From: Setophaga petechia | Lineage: Eukaryota; Chordata; Aves; Passeriformes; Parulidae | Direction: 5' to 3' | NCBI GenBank assembly: GCA_024362935.1 | Contig: JANCRA010000167.1 | Location: 310,001-374,000 of the forward strand | DNA: 64,000 bases | In this document: piece by piece, positions 26,264-38,340 of the stretch | Layout: each line of letters starts with the position of its first letter | How positions within the stretch are numbered: the stretch's first letter is position 1 | Notes under the pieces: generated by a model | Databases searched by the model: none | The model's input: the letters and a program-made list of their open reading frames with translations, nothing else | What the model was told of the DNA's origin: nothing | Made by a program: the position numbers and the translations under genes

Positions 26264-27276
26264 TGTCACATTCATATTTTCTAGAAAAATCCCTTCACCC
26301 AGGATTTCTCTCCTAGGAAGCTGAGAAGCCTCAGAGAAAAAGGAAAACAATAATTATCTGATTTGCTTTTCCTGTGTTGTGCTCATGTAGAATGTGTTTG
26401 GAGATTGTTTACTGCTTGGGTTTGTTGTTGCTGAAATGGCTCCCAAGGTATTAAAGAGTCTTTTTCCCCAGCCCTGGGACCAAAGAAGACAAGATTTTCC
26501 AGCTCCGCTTTTCAAGGTTGTTTATTTTCTCTTATCTATTCCATTCCTCTGGCCTGCTGAGGTCTGTCCAGCAGGTTGGGTTGTGGCACACTGTCTTCCC
26601 TTGGGGTGGTGTTAGCTTTTTATACTAAAAACAATGTGTACTTTATTGATAATAATTTTCCAATACCTATCCCCTATGTTAGACAGTCTGTCTCTATTCT
26701 AAACCAATCCAAAAGTGTCACCATCACAGCAGAAGACGGAGGATAAGAAGAAGAAGGACAGGACACACCCAGATTGCTCCATCTTGCCTCTTGAACCCCC
26801 ATTCTAAAAACCCCAAAATTCTACTTTTCCACCCTGTGACAAATTACTATCCTTCTACTCAAACCCTTGTGGCTTGTAACTCTTCACACAAAGTTGGTAA
26901 TTGTTTCCATGGGCTAAAATCAAAGGCACAGGTGGTTTTGACTCCGTGCCAGGGTCTCGAGTCCTCCAGGGCAGCCAGAGCAATGTCCTGGGTTCTGACA
27001 TTTACCCACAGGTGATTGTTCCATTGCATTCTGCTGGGAGTTGTTTTCACTCTTTGGCCAACCAGGGCCAAGCTGTGTCAGGACTCTGGAAAGAGTGAGG
27101 AGTTTTCATTATTGTCTTTTTAGCCTTCTGTAAGTATCCTTCCTGTATTCTTTAGTATAGTATAGTTCAGTATTCTTCAATAAAATATAGTATCATAAAA
27201 TAATAAATTAGCCTTCTGAGAACATGGAGTCAGATCCATCAATCCTCCCTGCCATGGGGCACCTGTGAATACAACA
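26264..27276 (+). mobile_element. LTR family A, copy 8, interrupted by another LTR
   Basis: The host element opens TGTCACATTCATATTTTC and closes GTGAATACAACA. Flanks GCTCCA (26258-26263) and GTTCCA (27277-27282) differ at one base. Without the nested element (26413-27000) and one copy of its target duplication the host is ~420 bp and collinear with copy 10 at 29.0 kb. Confidence 0.8.
26413..27000 (-). mobile_element. ERVL-like solo LTR nested in family A copy 8
   Basis: 588 bp with TG...CA ends (TGCTTGGGTTTG and GGTTCTGACA), flanked by perfect 5-bp duplications TTTAC (26408-26412, 27001-27005). On the minus strand it has a TATA-like GTATAAAAAGC and downstream AATAAA hexamers, so its transcription sense is minus. 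A 5-bp duplication is the class III (ERVL) hallmark, and the sequence looks like a passerine ERVL LTR to me. Confidence 0.85.
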
Positions 27277-27945
27277 GTTCCATGTGTAAACTTTGGCTTC
27301 ATTGACACAGCAGGGCCTTTCCTCTGAAGCCAGAGATGCTGTAGAGATACAGGGGGCTCAGTGTCCCTGGGCTGCCTCTGCCCTTGCTCCAGCACGTGCT
27401 TATCTCTGAAGAAAGGCAGGGGGACTGCTGAAACTGGTGGGCAAGAACACAGCTCAAAGTGCTCTGCTGGACTGGGGCCAGAGCCCAGAGTGTGTGAGCA
27501 GGGAGCCAAAATTAACTCAGGCTCATTGCTGTGAGAGATGCCTGAAACAGGGAAATTCCCTTCTGTGGGAGATTCTGTTGTTTGAAATTTTTTTGGCAAA
27601 GGGTAATGCGAATGCGTGAGTGTGGGTTTTAAATAAAATAACAGCGTTTTAAAAGCTTTAAAATAGAAATTATTTAAATGTGCTCCCCCTCCTTCCCGTT
27701 ACCTGCAGTCCTCTTGTCATCCTTAACAAAAGATTAAAAAGAAATAACAGGAGTTGTTACAAAGGAAATAACAGGTTTAATGTAAAACCCTTGACTATCC
27801 TTATCTGTTCTGAAGCTGTAAAATTAAGCCAAGATTTTGTCAACATATCATCCCTTTCAGGCCCTGTGTTTACATCACGAGGAACTCAGAAGATGATTTA
27901 TGGAGGATAAAGAGGACTAAAAGGCAGCCTTGCTGAGAGCAGGGG
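27277..27945. other. Gene-free stretch between LTRs
   Basis: The only sizeable frame is 140 codons (27177-27599, minus), which starts inside the LTR and has no known motif. Confidence 0.45.
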
Positions 27946-28325
27946 TGTGGTGTTGATGGGTCCTCAGGACGAGGTGAGATATGAGAATTTGACTCCATGT
28001 TCTCAGAAGGCTGATATGATATGATATTATATTATTATACTAAAACTATACTAAAGAAAGAGAAAGGAGACATCAGAAGGCTAGAAAGGAATGAATGATA
28101 AAAACCCCTGACTGACCAGAGTCCTGACACAGCTGGACTGGGATTGGTTATTAATTAAAAACAATTCACATGGAACCAATCAAAGATGCACCTGTTGGTA
28201 AACAACCTCCAGACTACATTCCAAACAATCAGATAACTATTGTTTACATTTTTTTTCTGAGGCCTCTCAGCTTCTCAGGAGAAAAATCCTGCTGAAGGGA
28301 TTTTTCAGAAAATATCATGGTGACC
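27946..28325 (-). mobile_element. LTR family A, copy 9 (solo LTR, perfect TSD)
   Basis: Left end TGTGGTGTTGATGG, right end ATGGTGACC (terminal A mutated). Perfect CAGGGG duplications lie at 27940-27945 and 28326-28331. It is closely similar to copy 7, sharing the GGACGAGGTGAGA block and TTAATTAAAAACAATTCACA. Confidence 0.85.
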
Positions 28326-29048
28326 CAGGGGAGACCTTTCAGAGGGTACAGGAGTGTGTGACGGCAGCAAGGGGGAAAAGCTCTCACAGACACAGCAGTG
28401 AGGAGGGCAGAGCTACCAGAACCAGCACAGGGGGGGCCCAGGGGTCTCCCCATTGCAGTGTGGCCATAAATCTTCATTAATTCTGCAAAGAGCTCCACAG
28501 TGGCACAAAGCCAGGCAGAAAAGGTGTGGAGTACTTAGCTCTGGGTAACAAGGCAGGCAACAGCTAATCCTGACAAGCCCTAAACACATTCACATGCCTG
28601 ATTGCCCAGGGATGGGGCAGTGGGAGGTTTTAATTAGGTACATGCTGTAATGTCTACTGAATCATGGCTTCTGCCAGGATTTAAGCCAGAAATTCAGATC
28701 TCCCATGTCGTCACCCTGTGTGACATCAGGTAACTTATCCAGATGATTGGTTTTAAGCCTTGCAACAACTCCATTCCTTTCAGCTGGATTGCTCCTGCCT
28801 GCCAGCCCCTTGCAGGCAGCTGTGCCAAGCTGCAGCTAGGGAAGCTGGTGAAGATGGCACTAGGAAGGAAAAAACCAAAATTCAAATGAGACCCAAGAGA
28901 GCCAGGGTCTATTTTGAGTTCTATTAACCACAAGCAGTTAATGCTATTGCTCCTGGCACTCAATTTGCATCAGTGTATGTGTTGCAAGATGAGAAACATG
29001 GTAGAAGAGTCATAAATTGTTATTAATAATGCAAGGCAAAGGAAGAGC
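28326..29048. other. Gene-free stretch
   Basis: No gene or repeat recognised. Confidence 0.45.
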
Positions 29049-29463
29049 TGTGGTATTCACATTCTCTGAAAAAATCCCTTCACCCAGGATTTTCTCCTGG
29101 GAAGCTGAGAAGACTCAGAGAAAAAGAAAAACAATTCTGATCTCATTTGCTTCTCCTGTGTTGTGCTCATGTGGAATGTGTTTGGAGATTGTTCACCCAC
29201 AGGTGATTGTTCCATTGCATTCTGCTGGGAGTTGTTTTCACTCTTTGGCCAACCAGGGCCAAGCTGTGTCAGGGCTCTGGAGAGAGTCAGGAGTTTCCAT
29301 TATTATCTTTTTAGCATTCTGTAAGTATCCTTTCTGTATTCTTTAGTATAGTACAGTATTCTTCAATATAATATAGTATCATAAAATCATAAATGAGCCT
29401 TCTGAAAACATGGAGTCAGATTCATCATTCCTCCCTGCCATGAGGGTCCCTGCAAATACAATA
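29049..29463 (+). mobile_element. LTR family A, copy 10
   Basis: It begins TGTGGTATTCACATTCTC and ends near GCAAATACAATA. Flanks AAGAGC (29043-29048) and CAGAGC (29464-29469) agree at five of six positions. It is collinear with copy 8 through GATTGTTCCATTGCATTCTG, TTTGGCCAACCAGGGCCAAG and the TAGTATAGTACAGTATTCTT region. Confidence 0.75.
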
Positions 29464-31486
29464 CAGAGCTGGCAGGAACTCAGAATGGGTGGGATTACTC
29501 TAGACCTCATTCTGATGTGGATGGAGCTCTGTGCTAGCCTGCAGAGATTATTTTTAAGGTACTTTTGTTTTGCTTTGGGTCAAGGGTTGATGGTGTACTG
29601 AGAGGAGTTTCTCTCAAGTTCTGCAAGGGCAAGGGAAAGCAGCCATGAACGTGATAAAAGGCCAGACAAGGACTAAGCCCCTTGCTGGCTTCAAACATAA
29701 ACACATCCTTATAAAAATAAGGCCATTTCCTTGTAACTGGAGCGTGCAGGAAGTTTGTTTTTATAAGCAGAAAACAGAACCTGCTCTTAATGAGGAACAC
29801 TTGTCCATGACCAAACATCTTGTCAACAATGGTAATTCTTTCAAGCTCCTCTTTGCTTGTGACATCCCAAAAGAATTATCTTCTAAGAAATATGATCCAA
29901 AAGTCCATAAAACCCAAACAAGGAATTTACTGGACAAATTCTAAGAGGAGGAAACAGGGAAAAAAATGAAAGCATAGTTAAAAAAGAAACCTACCATAAA
30001 TGCTACTGAGCCATAGCAGCAAAAAGTGCTGTATTGCTGCTGACATCAATTACTTAGGGAAGGCTGGGAAACCCTTCCCAACAGGAACACAGATGTCTTT
30101 CATTATCTGGTTCAGCCATTGAGGAAGGCTGAACACCCCAGTGACTGCTGGTGTCCTCCTGATGGTGATGTGACCAAATTGGGAAAAGTGCAAACCCAGC
30201 CTGAACTGTGTCAGTGCCCAAGGCAGAGAGAACAGTCACAGCTTCTGGGCAGGCTGAGGGGCTGTAGCTTTTCCTCCTGGAAAGATGCACACTGAAAGTT
30301 GAGAGTACAAGCAGGAATTCAAGGCAGAGAAGAGGTGCAGGGCAGAGTCTGTGCTGTCATTCCTTCAATCTTCATCCTCCTGAGGAATGGTGCAGCTGGT
30401 TTGCTGGGACACATCTGGGGAGCACAGAGCACCCACAGCTCACTGTGCTAGTGAGGTGAACCTCAGGGCTTTTTCTAAAACCTGTGACTTATGGGTGCAG
30501 GCTATGGAGCAAAAGAAGAATGTTATCATCACATGTGTGGGTGAAATTGGTAAAGGGCAGGGTACTATCAGAAATAATTTATATGATTGATTCTCAAGAT
30601 TCAACACATTGCTCTGCTATTCTCTTAGAAATCCTTTTCAGACCTGCAGAAAAAGGACAATCTCTAATGCCAAACTCCTTTTCAGACCTGCAGATAAAGG
30701 ACAATCTCTAATGCCAAACCAGTGGCTGTGTAGAGAGGTCTCTAGTTTGCTGCCACTGTGTAGCCACTTACATTTGGTGATGTGTACTCAGGATTTATCA
30801 TCTTCTTATTTTTACTACTCCCTCCTCTCTCATTCCCTGCAATGAAGGACAGACAGAAGCCTGTTTATTCTGGAGCCAAAACATTTACCATTAATGTTGC
30901 CAAGGCCAGGATTTTGCCCACTGTATGGCTCCAGTGCTTAATTCCATATGTGGTGACCTGGCCAGTGCCCCAAGGCACACTTTTACCAACAGGAGCACCA
31001 CCAGTGCCACACTTGTTTGCAGAAGTAATTTAAATTTACTCCATAATCAATTCAGGGAGAGAAAGATAATACAGGTTGAAGGTTGCAGCAACTTGTTTCA
31101 ATTCACCTCCAAAAATGACAAATAGCCCCATCTGACTTGGAACTCCATGGAAAGTGCAGTTCTTTGTGTATTACACTGCACAGGCTCATTATTATTTCAT
31201 GAGCTAGCTGGCCACAGTGTCACTGTGGATAAACAAACATGGGAAAACTTCTCAGAATCTTCTGCTGCAAACCATTTGTGAATGTAAATATTAAGGGTGG
31301 GAAAAGCTCAAAGTCTCTGACCCCCATTTCCAAGATCTGGCATCTTGTGAGAATTGGTTACATGGTGAGAAATTTGAAACCTTGACAACTTGGCTTCTAA
31401 AGTGTATTTTTTTAATATACATCATTGTCCTGTCACTGATTAGGAGAGAGACAAGCCTCTTCTCAAAGCACAGTTCAGGACAAAAA
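29464..31486. other. Gene-free stretch with one small tandem duplication
   Basis: No exon recognised. A 99-codon plus-strand frame (29645-29944) and shorter ones show no known motif. Confidence 0.4.
30633..30720 (+). repeat. Two-copy tandem duplication, 44-bp unit
   Basis: Unit 1 at 30633-30676 and unit 2 at 30677-30720 share CCTTTTCAGACCTGCAGA and AAAGGACAATCTCTAATGCC. They differ at two positions only, so the duplication is recent. Confidence 0.95.
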
Positions 31487-31665
31487 AGAACCTCTGTAAC
31501 CATGGGGAATTGTGGACCAAAATGCTGCTTTGATTTAAATAGTAATAAGTGTAATATTAAAATATAGAATAGGCATTTCTATATTTAGTCATCTCTCTGG
31601 ATCTAGGATAGGGCTTATTCCTTTCCATGTATTTATGCAGAACTTACACTCATTTCTTTGGTTTC
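31487..31665 (+). repeat. Inverted dispersed repeat R, copy 1
   Basis: About 180 bp recur as the reverse complement at 38884-39060 with ~93-95% identity by eye. Shared words include AACCATGGGGAATTGTGGAC, CAAAATGCTGCTT and ATATTAAAATATAGAATAGG. The family is not recognised. Confidence 0.8.
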
Positions 31666-31734
31666 ACCTAAATTACTGTGTTCTGCTCCTCTTTCTTTAA
31701 AACTTTTTGCTTCACTTTGTTACTGAGCTGCTTT

Positions 31735-31834
31735 GGGGTGTAAAAAGTGTATATAGCTGAATAAAAATCAAATATTTTGGAATCAGATCCTCATCTCTTC
31801 CCTCATCCTCAGACCCCTGTGAACACTGTCACAC
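31735..31834 (+). mobile_element. Fragment of an LTR 3' end (family A-like)
   Basis: The last ~55 bp (GGAATCAGATCCTCATCTC through CCCCTGTGAACACTGTCACA) match the 3' terminus of copies 6 and 14. The bases before it, including an AATAAA at ~31760, do not match them clearly. Confidence 0.5.
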
Positions 31835-32918
31835 AAGTGGAATTAAACCTGCTGCTCCATGATGGTACAGAAGGAGCTCTGCACAGTAAAGCTCATTGTG
31901 AGCTGCAGTCTATGACCATCAGCCCCAGGGAAATGCTGCCTTTTTACCCTCTGCAAGATCTCACCCTGTGGCTGCCAGGTGCCCTCTGCTCTGAGGGCTC
32001 TTTGGAAAGGCCACAGCCAGGCCCCTCTCTTCACCTGCCTCTCCAGAATGGGTGGGTGTCCAGAACATCCTCACTGGGCTCACCCTGCCCAGCATTTGCT
32101 CCTGCTGAGCTCAAGGTGGGCGTGAAATATTTTCCCTTTCCACTTCCAGGCAAAAGGCTGGCTGAGACCCAGTTCACCACCTGGGAAATGGGGAATAGCA
32201 AACACTCTGTTTCTGGGGATGGAGGGAAAACAGCCTTTGAAGCAGGAGCTGTGTTTGAAAATCTTTCTGGTTCTAATTGACACAACAGGGTCCAGGCCTT
32301 GCTTGTAATAATTCTCCCCAATCAAATTCAGAGGCAGGATAAATGCAATTAAATAATTAAGCTATGATTTTGGCTCCACTGACACACCAGGAAAATTGAG
32401 ATGCCCAACAGATTGTTTGAAAGCTGTTAATTTTGCATAATCTCAAAGTAGCACATTTCTGTGTACAGGTATCTCAGGAATACATGTTTTTGCAAGAATG
32501 TGGCTCAGCATTTCTGTCCCCTGCTATGTTAATCACATCCAACTGGTGTCTGAATAATAAAGCAAATCCCCCACAGGATAAAGCTGATGTATGAGAATTT
32601 GAATTTGGCTGACCTGGAAATATCTCAGTCATGGATTTCACAAGCTGCATTGTCAGAATAGGGCAGAGATAATTGTGCCTCAGACTAAAGAGCAAGGAGG
32701 ACAAGCACCCATGAGATGGTGAGGATGAAAATAAACAGCCCTCTGTCACCAGAACAGCCTCACTGAGGGATGCTGATTTTGAACAGGAGAAAGAAATCAG
32801 CCTGGTTATGTAGCAGTTCTCCTCATGACCCTGTACAGAGCTGCTCCCTGGGAAGCCTCCTGCTCCCTGGCTCCCCCAGCAGGGGCTGGAGAAGCCCCAA
32901 GGGCAGCTCAGAATATTC
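31835..32918. other. Gene-free stretch
   Basis: Frames of 167 codons (plus, 31777-32280, beginning inside the LTR fragment) and 148 codons (minus, 32474-32920) lack recognisable domains or exon borders. Confidence 0.4.
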
Positions 32919-33160
32919 ACAGAATCACAGAATAACCAGGTTGGAAGGGACCTTCAAGATCATCAAATCCAACCCAGCCCCAACACCTCAGCTCATCCCT
33001 GGCCCCCAGTGCCACATCCAGGCTTTGTTAAACACTGGATGTTTAACAAAGGGATGGTCACTGGGATGGTCCTGGGATGTTTAACCCAGGGATGAGGACT
33101 GCACCACCTCCCTGGCAGAACATTCCAGATCTTTATCAGCTCTTTGGTGCCCTGAGCAAA
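32919..33160 (-). mobile_element. CR1 LINE 3' fragment
   Basis: AGAATCACAGAATAACCAGG, TTGGAAGGGACCTTCAAGAT and CATCAAATCCAACC are the reverse complement of the CR1 3' end in birds. A short local duplication of a GGGATGGTC/GGATGTTTAAC motif lies at 33030-33095. Confidence 0.75.
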
Positions 33161-35589
33161 CACCCCCTGCCCATCCCTGCAGTGTGCCTGTGCCACTGGA
33201 GGGGACTAGGAGCACACAGGGCTGGGCACAGGGAGCTGTGGGAGCTGGGGGTCTGTCCAGCCCCTCTGCACAGGGTGCCACTGACACCCCCTGCCCCTCC
33301 ACAGCACCATACAAGTGACAATCGAGTTTATTTTGGTGATCCTGCCTTGCCCTCTTCCCCCAGAGCAGGCTGAGAATTGAGGCTGGCACCCCTGAATTAG
33401 GCTGAGCCATGAGGCTGCTCAAAATTGTGAACCCCACCTCTCTAATCCTTGCTTTGGGGCTGTCATAGGTTCGTTTTTTCCAGTTCAATCCTCATTAAGA
33501 CACTAACTAGGAGCAGGTGTGGCTGCAGGTGCAGCTGCTCAGGTGTCTCCATCCCTACTGATGCCTCCCCAGTGGGAACACAAGGGCTCAAACCAGGGGC
33601 AGGAGCACAAGGATCCTCTCTGCTGCTGCTCTCTGCTCCTGTGAGGAGCTTTCACTGTGCTGGGTTCTGCTGAGAAGGGGTTTCCTCAAAGGGAAAGCTC
33701 TTGATCCCTCCAGGGCCAGAAGCATCAACTCCTGTCTTGTGGCTTTGATCCGTGTCTGTCTGGGATACAAACAGGTATTTTCCACTTGTTGATTTTAGTG
33801 GAATGAGAAGAATGAAAGGAGAAATCTATTTGTTATGTGGGAGTGCTTTAAGGAGGGAATGTTTCTGCGTGTTTCAGAGTTTTCTGTTGAATCTTTGTTT
33901 TAAAAACCAACCAAACAAAAAAAGATAAATGAATGTCACTGCTACCTGTGGTAACTTCAGCCTCCACTTTGCAGGAGGGGTATACTGAGAAACTAGTGAG
34001 ACAATTAATCACTGTGTGATTAACCTAAAGAGGTGCTTCCCTTCAATACTTTCAGGGCAGCTGGCTTCAGTTCCTGCTGGAGAAAGCTGTCTGAGAGGAG
34101 CTGGAGGCAGGGAAGTACAAAGGAGAGGCTGAAGTGGGCACTTAGGTGAGCATGTGAGCCTGCATTCCTGGGGAAGCAGGGGGCTTTAGCCAAGTGGTCA
34201 GACCAGGCTGTTCCCCAGAGTGAACTGACTGACATTTTCAATTAAAAGTCTGTGGTTAAATTAATGAAGTAAAGCTTTTAATTGTGGAGATTTATTTCCT
34301 CTACGAGATGGGCACTGCAGTCATTTTAAGGTCATTTGCCTTCAATTGGAGGCAAAATAGAAGTACAAAGGAGAATTTGCAGGTGGAGAAGGGAAGATGG
34401 GAATGCAGAGACTTTAACTGGGCACTGGACATTTCTGGAGAAAAACACTTCTGTGGAGAAGTTGTGTTCATTGGGAACTGTGTCCTAAAGGCATTTCAGT
34501 GTATTTTGTAGGTCTCAGGGTACCACGTAAGTGCATGTTTCTGCTCCTTACAGAGCTCAGCCCTGCTGGCCCAGTGGGCAATGGGATGTCCAGGCAGACA
34601 TTGGGTGTGAAACCACCCCAGGGCTGCACCATGAGCACACTCAGAGCTGCTTTTGGGAGGCTCAGCAACTCTGGGCCCTCTCTGAAGGACCCAGCTGGGT
34701 CTGGGCAAAGGCATTATTGATTTAATAATCCCTAATGAAGCACAAGGGGTATGTTTGCCATTAAATTGTGAGACTTTTTGCACTTGATGACTTTCAACAC
34801 TTGACACCTTTTTGTTTGGACATATGAGAGTTAATGCAAACCTCATGTACCACCTACCTGCATTCCAGCCTGGCCTGATTTCCAGGGTGTGAAAGGGCTC
34901 CCTTAGAAGTTGTTAAGCTCAGGGATATAAGTATGGAAACAAACATTTTTTGGTGGGGACTAATGGAGTGACTCCCATTGCAGAAGCCTGCAATAAAAAT
35001 ATGGGAGGTCTGGCATTCTGTGTTCCTAGAATTTGGCAAGCACTCTGCTTCCAATATTTTAACCCTTCACTGAGGTGTGGTCCCTGCAGCTTTGCCCTGT
35101 TTAATGGATATTTTTTAATTAGTATCTCTGGCTGTGCTGATCAAGGCTGGTGCTCCTGAAGCACACAGTGAGGGTCTCAGAAGGAGAAAATCTCCTCTGC
35201 TGGTCTCTGAGATGGCAGCCCCTGCCCTGCATCCTGCCCCTCAGCAAGGGTGTCCATTTCCCCTTCCATCACAAGGTGTGGATTTCCTATTTTTTATTCT
35301 TTCCTTGATTTCTCTTCTAGACTGGTATAGTGTGCTGAGGGGAGGGAAGGCCAGCTGGATTCAGCTGGATGTCACTTGAAGACAGTCCAAATGTTGAAGT
35401 TTTCTCATTCTGCCTTGGCAGTAACTGCTCCCTGAGGACCACCAGGCTGTTCTGGCAGGAACCTGGGGGCTGCCACATTCCCCTCAGTCCCTTGGACCTT
35501 CCCAGACCTTGGGCTTGGAGAGAACTCCCCAGGGTGGGAGGGAGGTACAAGCAGCCCTAGAAATGCCCATCTCAGGCAGGGAGCCTGCT
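33161..35589. other. Gene-free stretch
   Basis: No gene, RNA or recognised repeat. Overlapping frames of up to 135 codons are present on both strands. Confidence 0.4.
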
Positions 35590-35800
35590 GAATCATGGAA
35601 TGCTTTGGGTTGGAAGGGACCTTCATGACCATCATGTTCCAACCCCCTGTCATGGGCAGGGACATCTTCCATAGACCAGGCTGATCAGAGCCACATCCAG
35701 GGATCCAGGGGCAGCCATACCTTCAGGAAACCTGTGCCAGATCCTCACCACCCTCTCAGTAAAGAACTTCTTCCTAAAATGTATTGAATACATATTCAAT
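35590..35800 (-). mobile_element. CR1 LINE 3' fragment
   Basis: AATCATGGAATGCTTTGGGT, TTGGAAGGGACCTTCATGAC, CATGGGCAGGGACATCTTCC and AGTAAAGAACTTCTTCCTAA follow the complement of the CR1 consensus in order. The 3' terminus of the LINE lies at the left. Confidence 0.85.
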
Positions 35801-36029
35801 ATCTATGAGCCCAATACTGGGCCCTTGTTGATTTTTTGGTGTTATTCCCTATATTCTGACCCAGAGGGGTGGGACTTTGAGGATGGTTTTTTAGACTCTG
35901 TATTTCAAGTGTGTGCAAGCCTGCCAAGCTTTCCCAAGGGGCGTGAGGCTCCTGCTCCCACAGAGCCCTGTGCAGCTCAGCTGGGCAGGCTGAGGTGCCC
36001 AGCCATGCTGCTGCTCATGCCCATGGGCT

Positions 36030-37040
36030 TCCAAACTGGCATTTCCCAGGGAAACTGGGATGTGAGGAATGCCATTTCCCAGGGAAACTGAGATATGAGG
36101 AATGCCATTTCCCATGGAAACTGGGATGTGAGGAATGCCATTTCCCATGGAAACTGGGATGTGAGGACTGGCATTTCCCATGGAAACTGGGATGTGAGGA
36201 CTGGCATTTCCCAAGGAAGCTGGGATGTGAGGACTGGCATTTCCCATGGAAACTGGGATGTGAGGACTGGCATTTCCCATGGAAACTGGGATGTGAGGAC
36301 TGGCATTTCCCATGGAAACTGGGATGTGAGGAATGCCATTTCCCATGGAAACTGGGATGTGAGGACTGGCATTTCCCATGGAAACTGGGATGTGAGGACT
36401 GGCATTTCCCATGGAAACTGGGATGTGAGGACTGGCATTTCCCATGGAAACTGGGATGTGAGGACTGGCATTTCCCATGGAAACTGGGATGTGAGGACTG
36501 GCATTTCCCAAGGAAACTGGGATGTGAGGACTGGCATTTCCCAGGGAAACTGAGATATGAGGACTGGCATTTCCCATGGAAACTGGGATGTGAGGAATGC
36601 CATTTCCCATGGAAACTGGGATGTGAGGACTGGCATTTCCCATGGAAACTGGGATGTGAGGACTGGCATTTCCCATGGAAACTGGGATGTGAGGACTGGC
36701 ATTTCCCATGGAAACTGGGATGTGAGGACTGGCATTTCCCATGGAAACTGGGATGTGAGGACTGGCATTTCCCAAGGAAACTGGGATGTGAGGAATGCCA
36801 TTTCCCATGGAAACTGGGATGTGAGGAATGCCATTTCCCATGGAAACTGGGATGTGAGGAATGCCATTTCCCATGGAAACTGGGATGTGAGGAATGCCAT
36901 TTCCCAGGGAAACTGGGATGTGAGGACTGGCATTTCCCATGGAAACTGGGATGTGAGGACTGGCATTTCCCATGGAAACTGGGATGTGAGGACTGGCATT
37001 TCCCAGGGAAACTGGGATGTGAGGAATGCCAGCTGCTCTG
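36030..37040 (+). repeat. 33-bp minisatellite, ~31 units
   Basis: The core is TTTCCCATGGAAACTGGGA followed by TGTGAGGA and either CTGGCA or ATGCCA. Unit variants differ at three places: CATGG/CAGGG/CAAGG, ACTGGC/AATGCC, and a rare GAGATATG. Because 33 is a multiple of three and units lack stops in most frames, open frames of 356-392 codons arise on both strands. They are not genes: the same bases are open in several frames, and the encoded undecapeptides have no known counterpart. Confidence 0.97.
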
Positions 37041-37584
37041 GCTCAGGGGAAGGTGCAGGAGTGATGAGCATGACTGGGGCACCAAGGGCTGAGGGCTGAC
37101 TGTGTTTGCCCTGCTCCATTCCAGCCTGTTCAGCTGGAGAGCTGATAAAGCACATTGGTCTCAGGAAAGAAAAAAGGACCTGGTAAGGGGCCAGTTAATG
37201 CAAAAAGCACCAAGGACTGAGCCTGGAACATAAAACACAAGTTAGAAATGGAAAACTCCCCCAAGCTTGTCCTGTGTACAGCTCCCCAGTGCACCATTCC
37301 TCTCTCATCTCTGGCTCCTGGGGAGCAGGGCTGCTTTCCCTGGAGCACACTGGCAGGGCAAGGTGGTCCTGGAGGCCAAGGCTGTCATGGCTGGGCCTGA
37401 GAGTGAGGTGGGTTTGGAAAGAGAAATGCTGCAAAAGCAATTGAGTGAGCTCATGAGGAGGTGGCTGGAATGTTTTAAACTCTTGGGTTTGCAGCCTACC
37501 CAGGCAAACCTCTTGCACTTTCCAGAGGAAGGGAATCCTCCAGGCTGAGCCCTGCAGCTGGTGGTGATGCCTGGAACCCCAGTC
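37041..37584. other. Gene-free stretch between minisatellite and LTR
   Basis: Nothing recognised. Confidence 0.4.
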
Positions 37585-37988
37585 TGGGGTATTTGCTGGG
37601 CCCCCAGAACAAAGGAGGAATTGATGAATCTGACTCCATGTTCTTAGAAGGCTAATTTATTATTTTATGATATTACTATATTATATTAAAGAATGCTATA
37701 CTAAAGGATACAGACAGAAGGCTAGAAAGAATGATAATAAAAACCTGTGACTCCTTCCAGAGTTCCAACACAGCCTGACTGTGGTTGGTCATTAAGTAAA
37801 AGCAATTCACATGAAACCAATCAAACATGCACCTGTTGGATGAACATTCTCCAGACCACATCCCAGAACAGCAAAACACAGGAGAAGCAAATGAGATAAT
37901 ATTGTTTTCATTTTTCTCCGAGGCTTCTCAGCTTCCCAGGAGAAGAATCCTGGGCAAAGGGATTTTTCCAGAAAATGAGACAGTGACA
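37585..37988 (-). mobile_element. LTR family A, copy 11
   Basis: Left end TGGGGTATTTGCTGGG, right end AGACAGTGACA. Flanks CCAGTC (37579-37584) and GCAGTC (37989-37994) match at five of six. Landmarks are AAGGCTAATTTATTATTTTA, GGTCATTAAGTAAAAGCAAT and CTCAGCTTCCCAGGAGAAGA. Confidence 0.8.
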
Positions 37989-38224
37989 GCAGTCCAGCAG
38001 GGAAAGCAGGACAGCAGCCTTGGGCACAGAGGGGTCTGGTCTGTGTCCTGTGTGCTCACACAGGCTTGGAGGAGCTACAGATGAACCCTGGCCATAAACA
38101 TGTGTTGGAGTATTTTTCCCTAAGCTGGACTGGAAGCTGATTAAGTTATTGAGCAAGAATTTCCCTTTCAAAACTTACTTTGCAGCTTCTAAATACCTCT
38201 GTTAAACCTCGGGCTGCAGTGGCC

Positions 38225-38340
38225 TTCTGTGACTATTATTATTTAAACTATTATATTAATTATAATATTAAAATTATGTTTATAATAATTATTATAATAT
38301 AAATTATTATTATCACCATCATCATCATATTGTTGTGAGC
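38225..38340. repeat. AT-rich low-complexity tract ending in (CAT)n
   Basis: Alternating TTA/ATA words over ~90 bp, then CACCATCATCATCAT. No gene content. Confidence 0.85.

Noticed and set aside
32919..33160. tRNA-derived SINE or RNA gene
   Set aside because: The words match the complement of the CR1 3' end. No A and B boxes or cloverleaf could be drawn.
35891..37155. Open frames of 356-392 codons on both strands that look like an undecapeptide-repeat protein
   Set aside because: They are produced by a 33-bp tandem repeat whose period is a multiple of three. Several frames on both strands are open over the same bases, with no splice, promoter or homology support.
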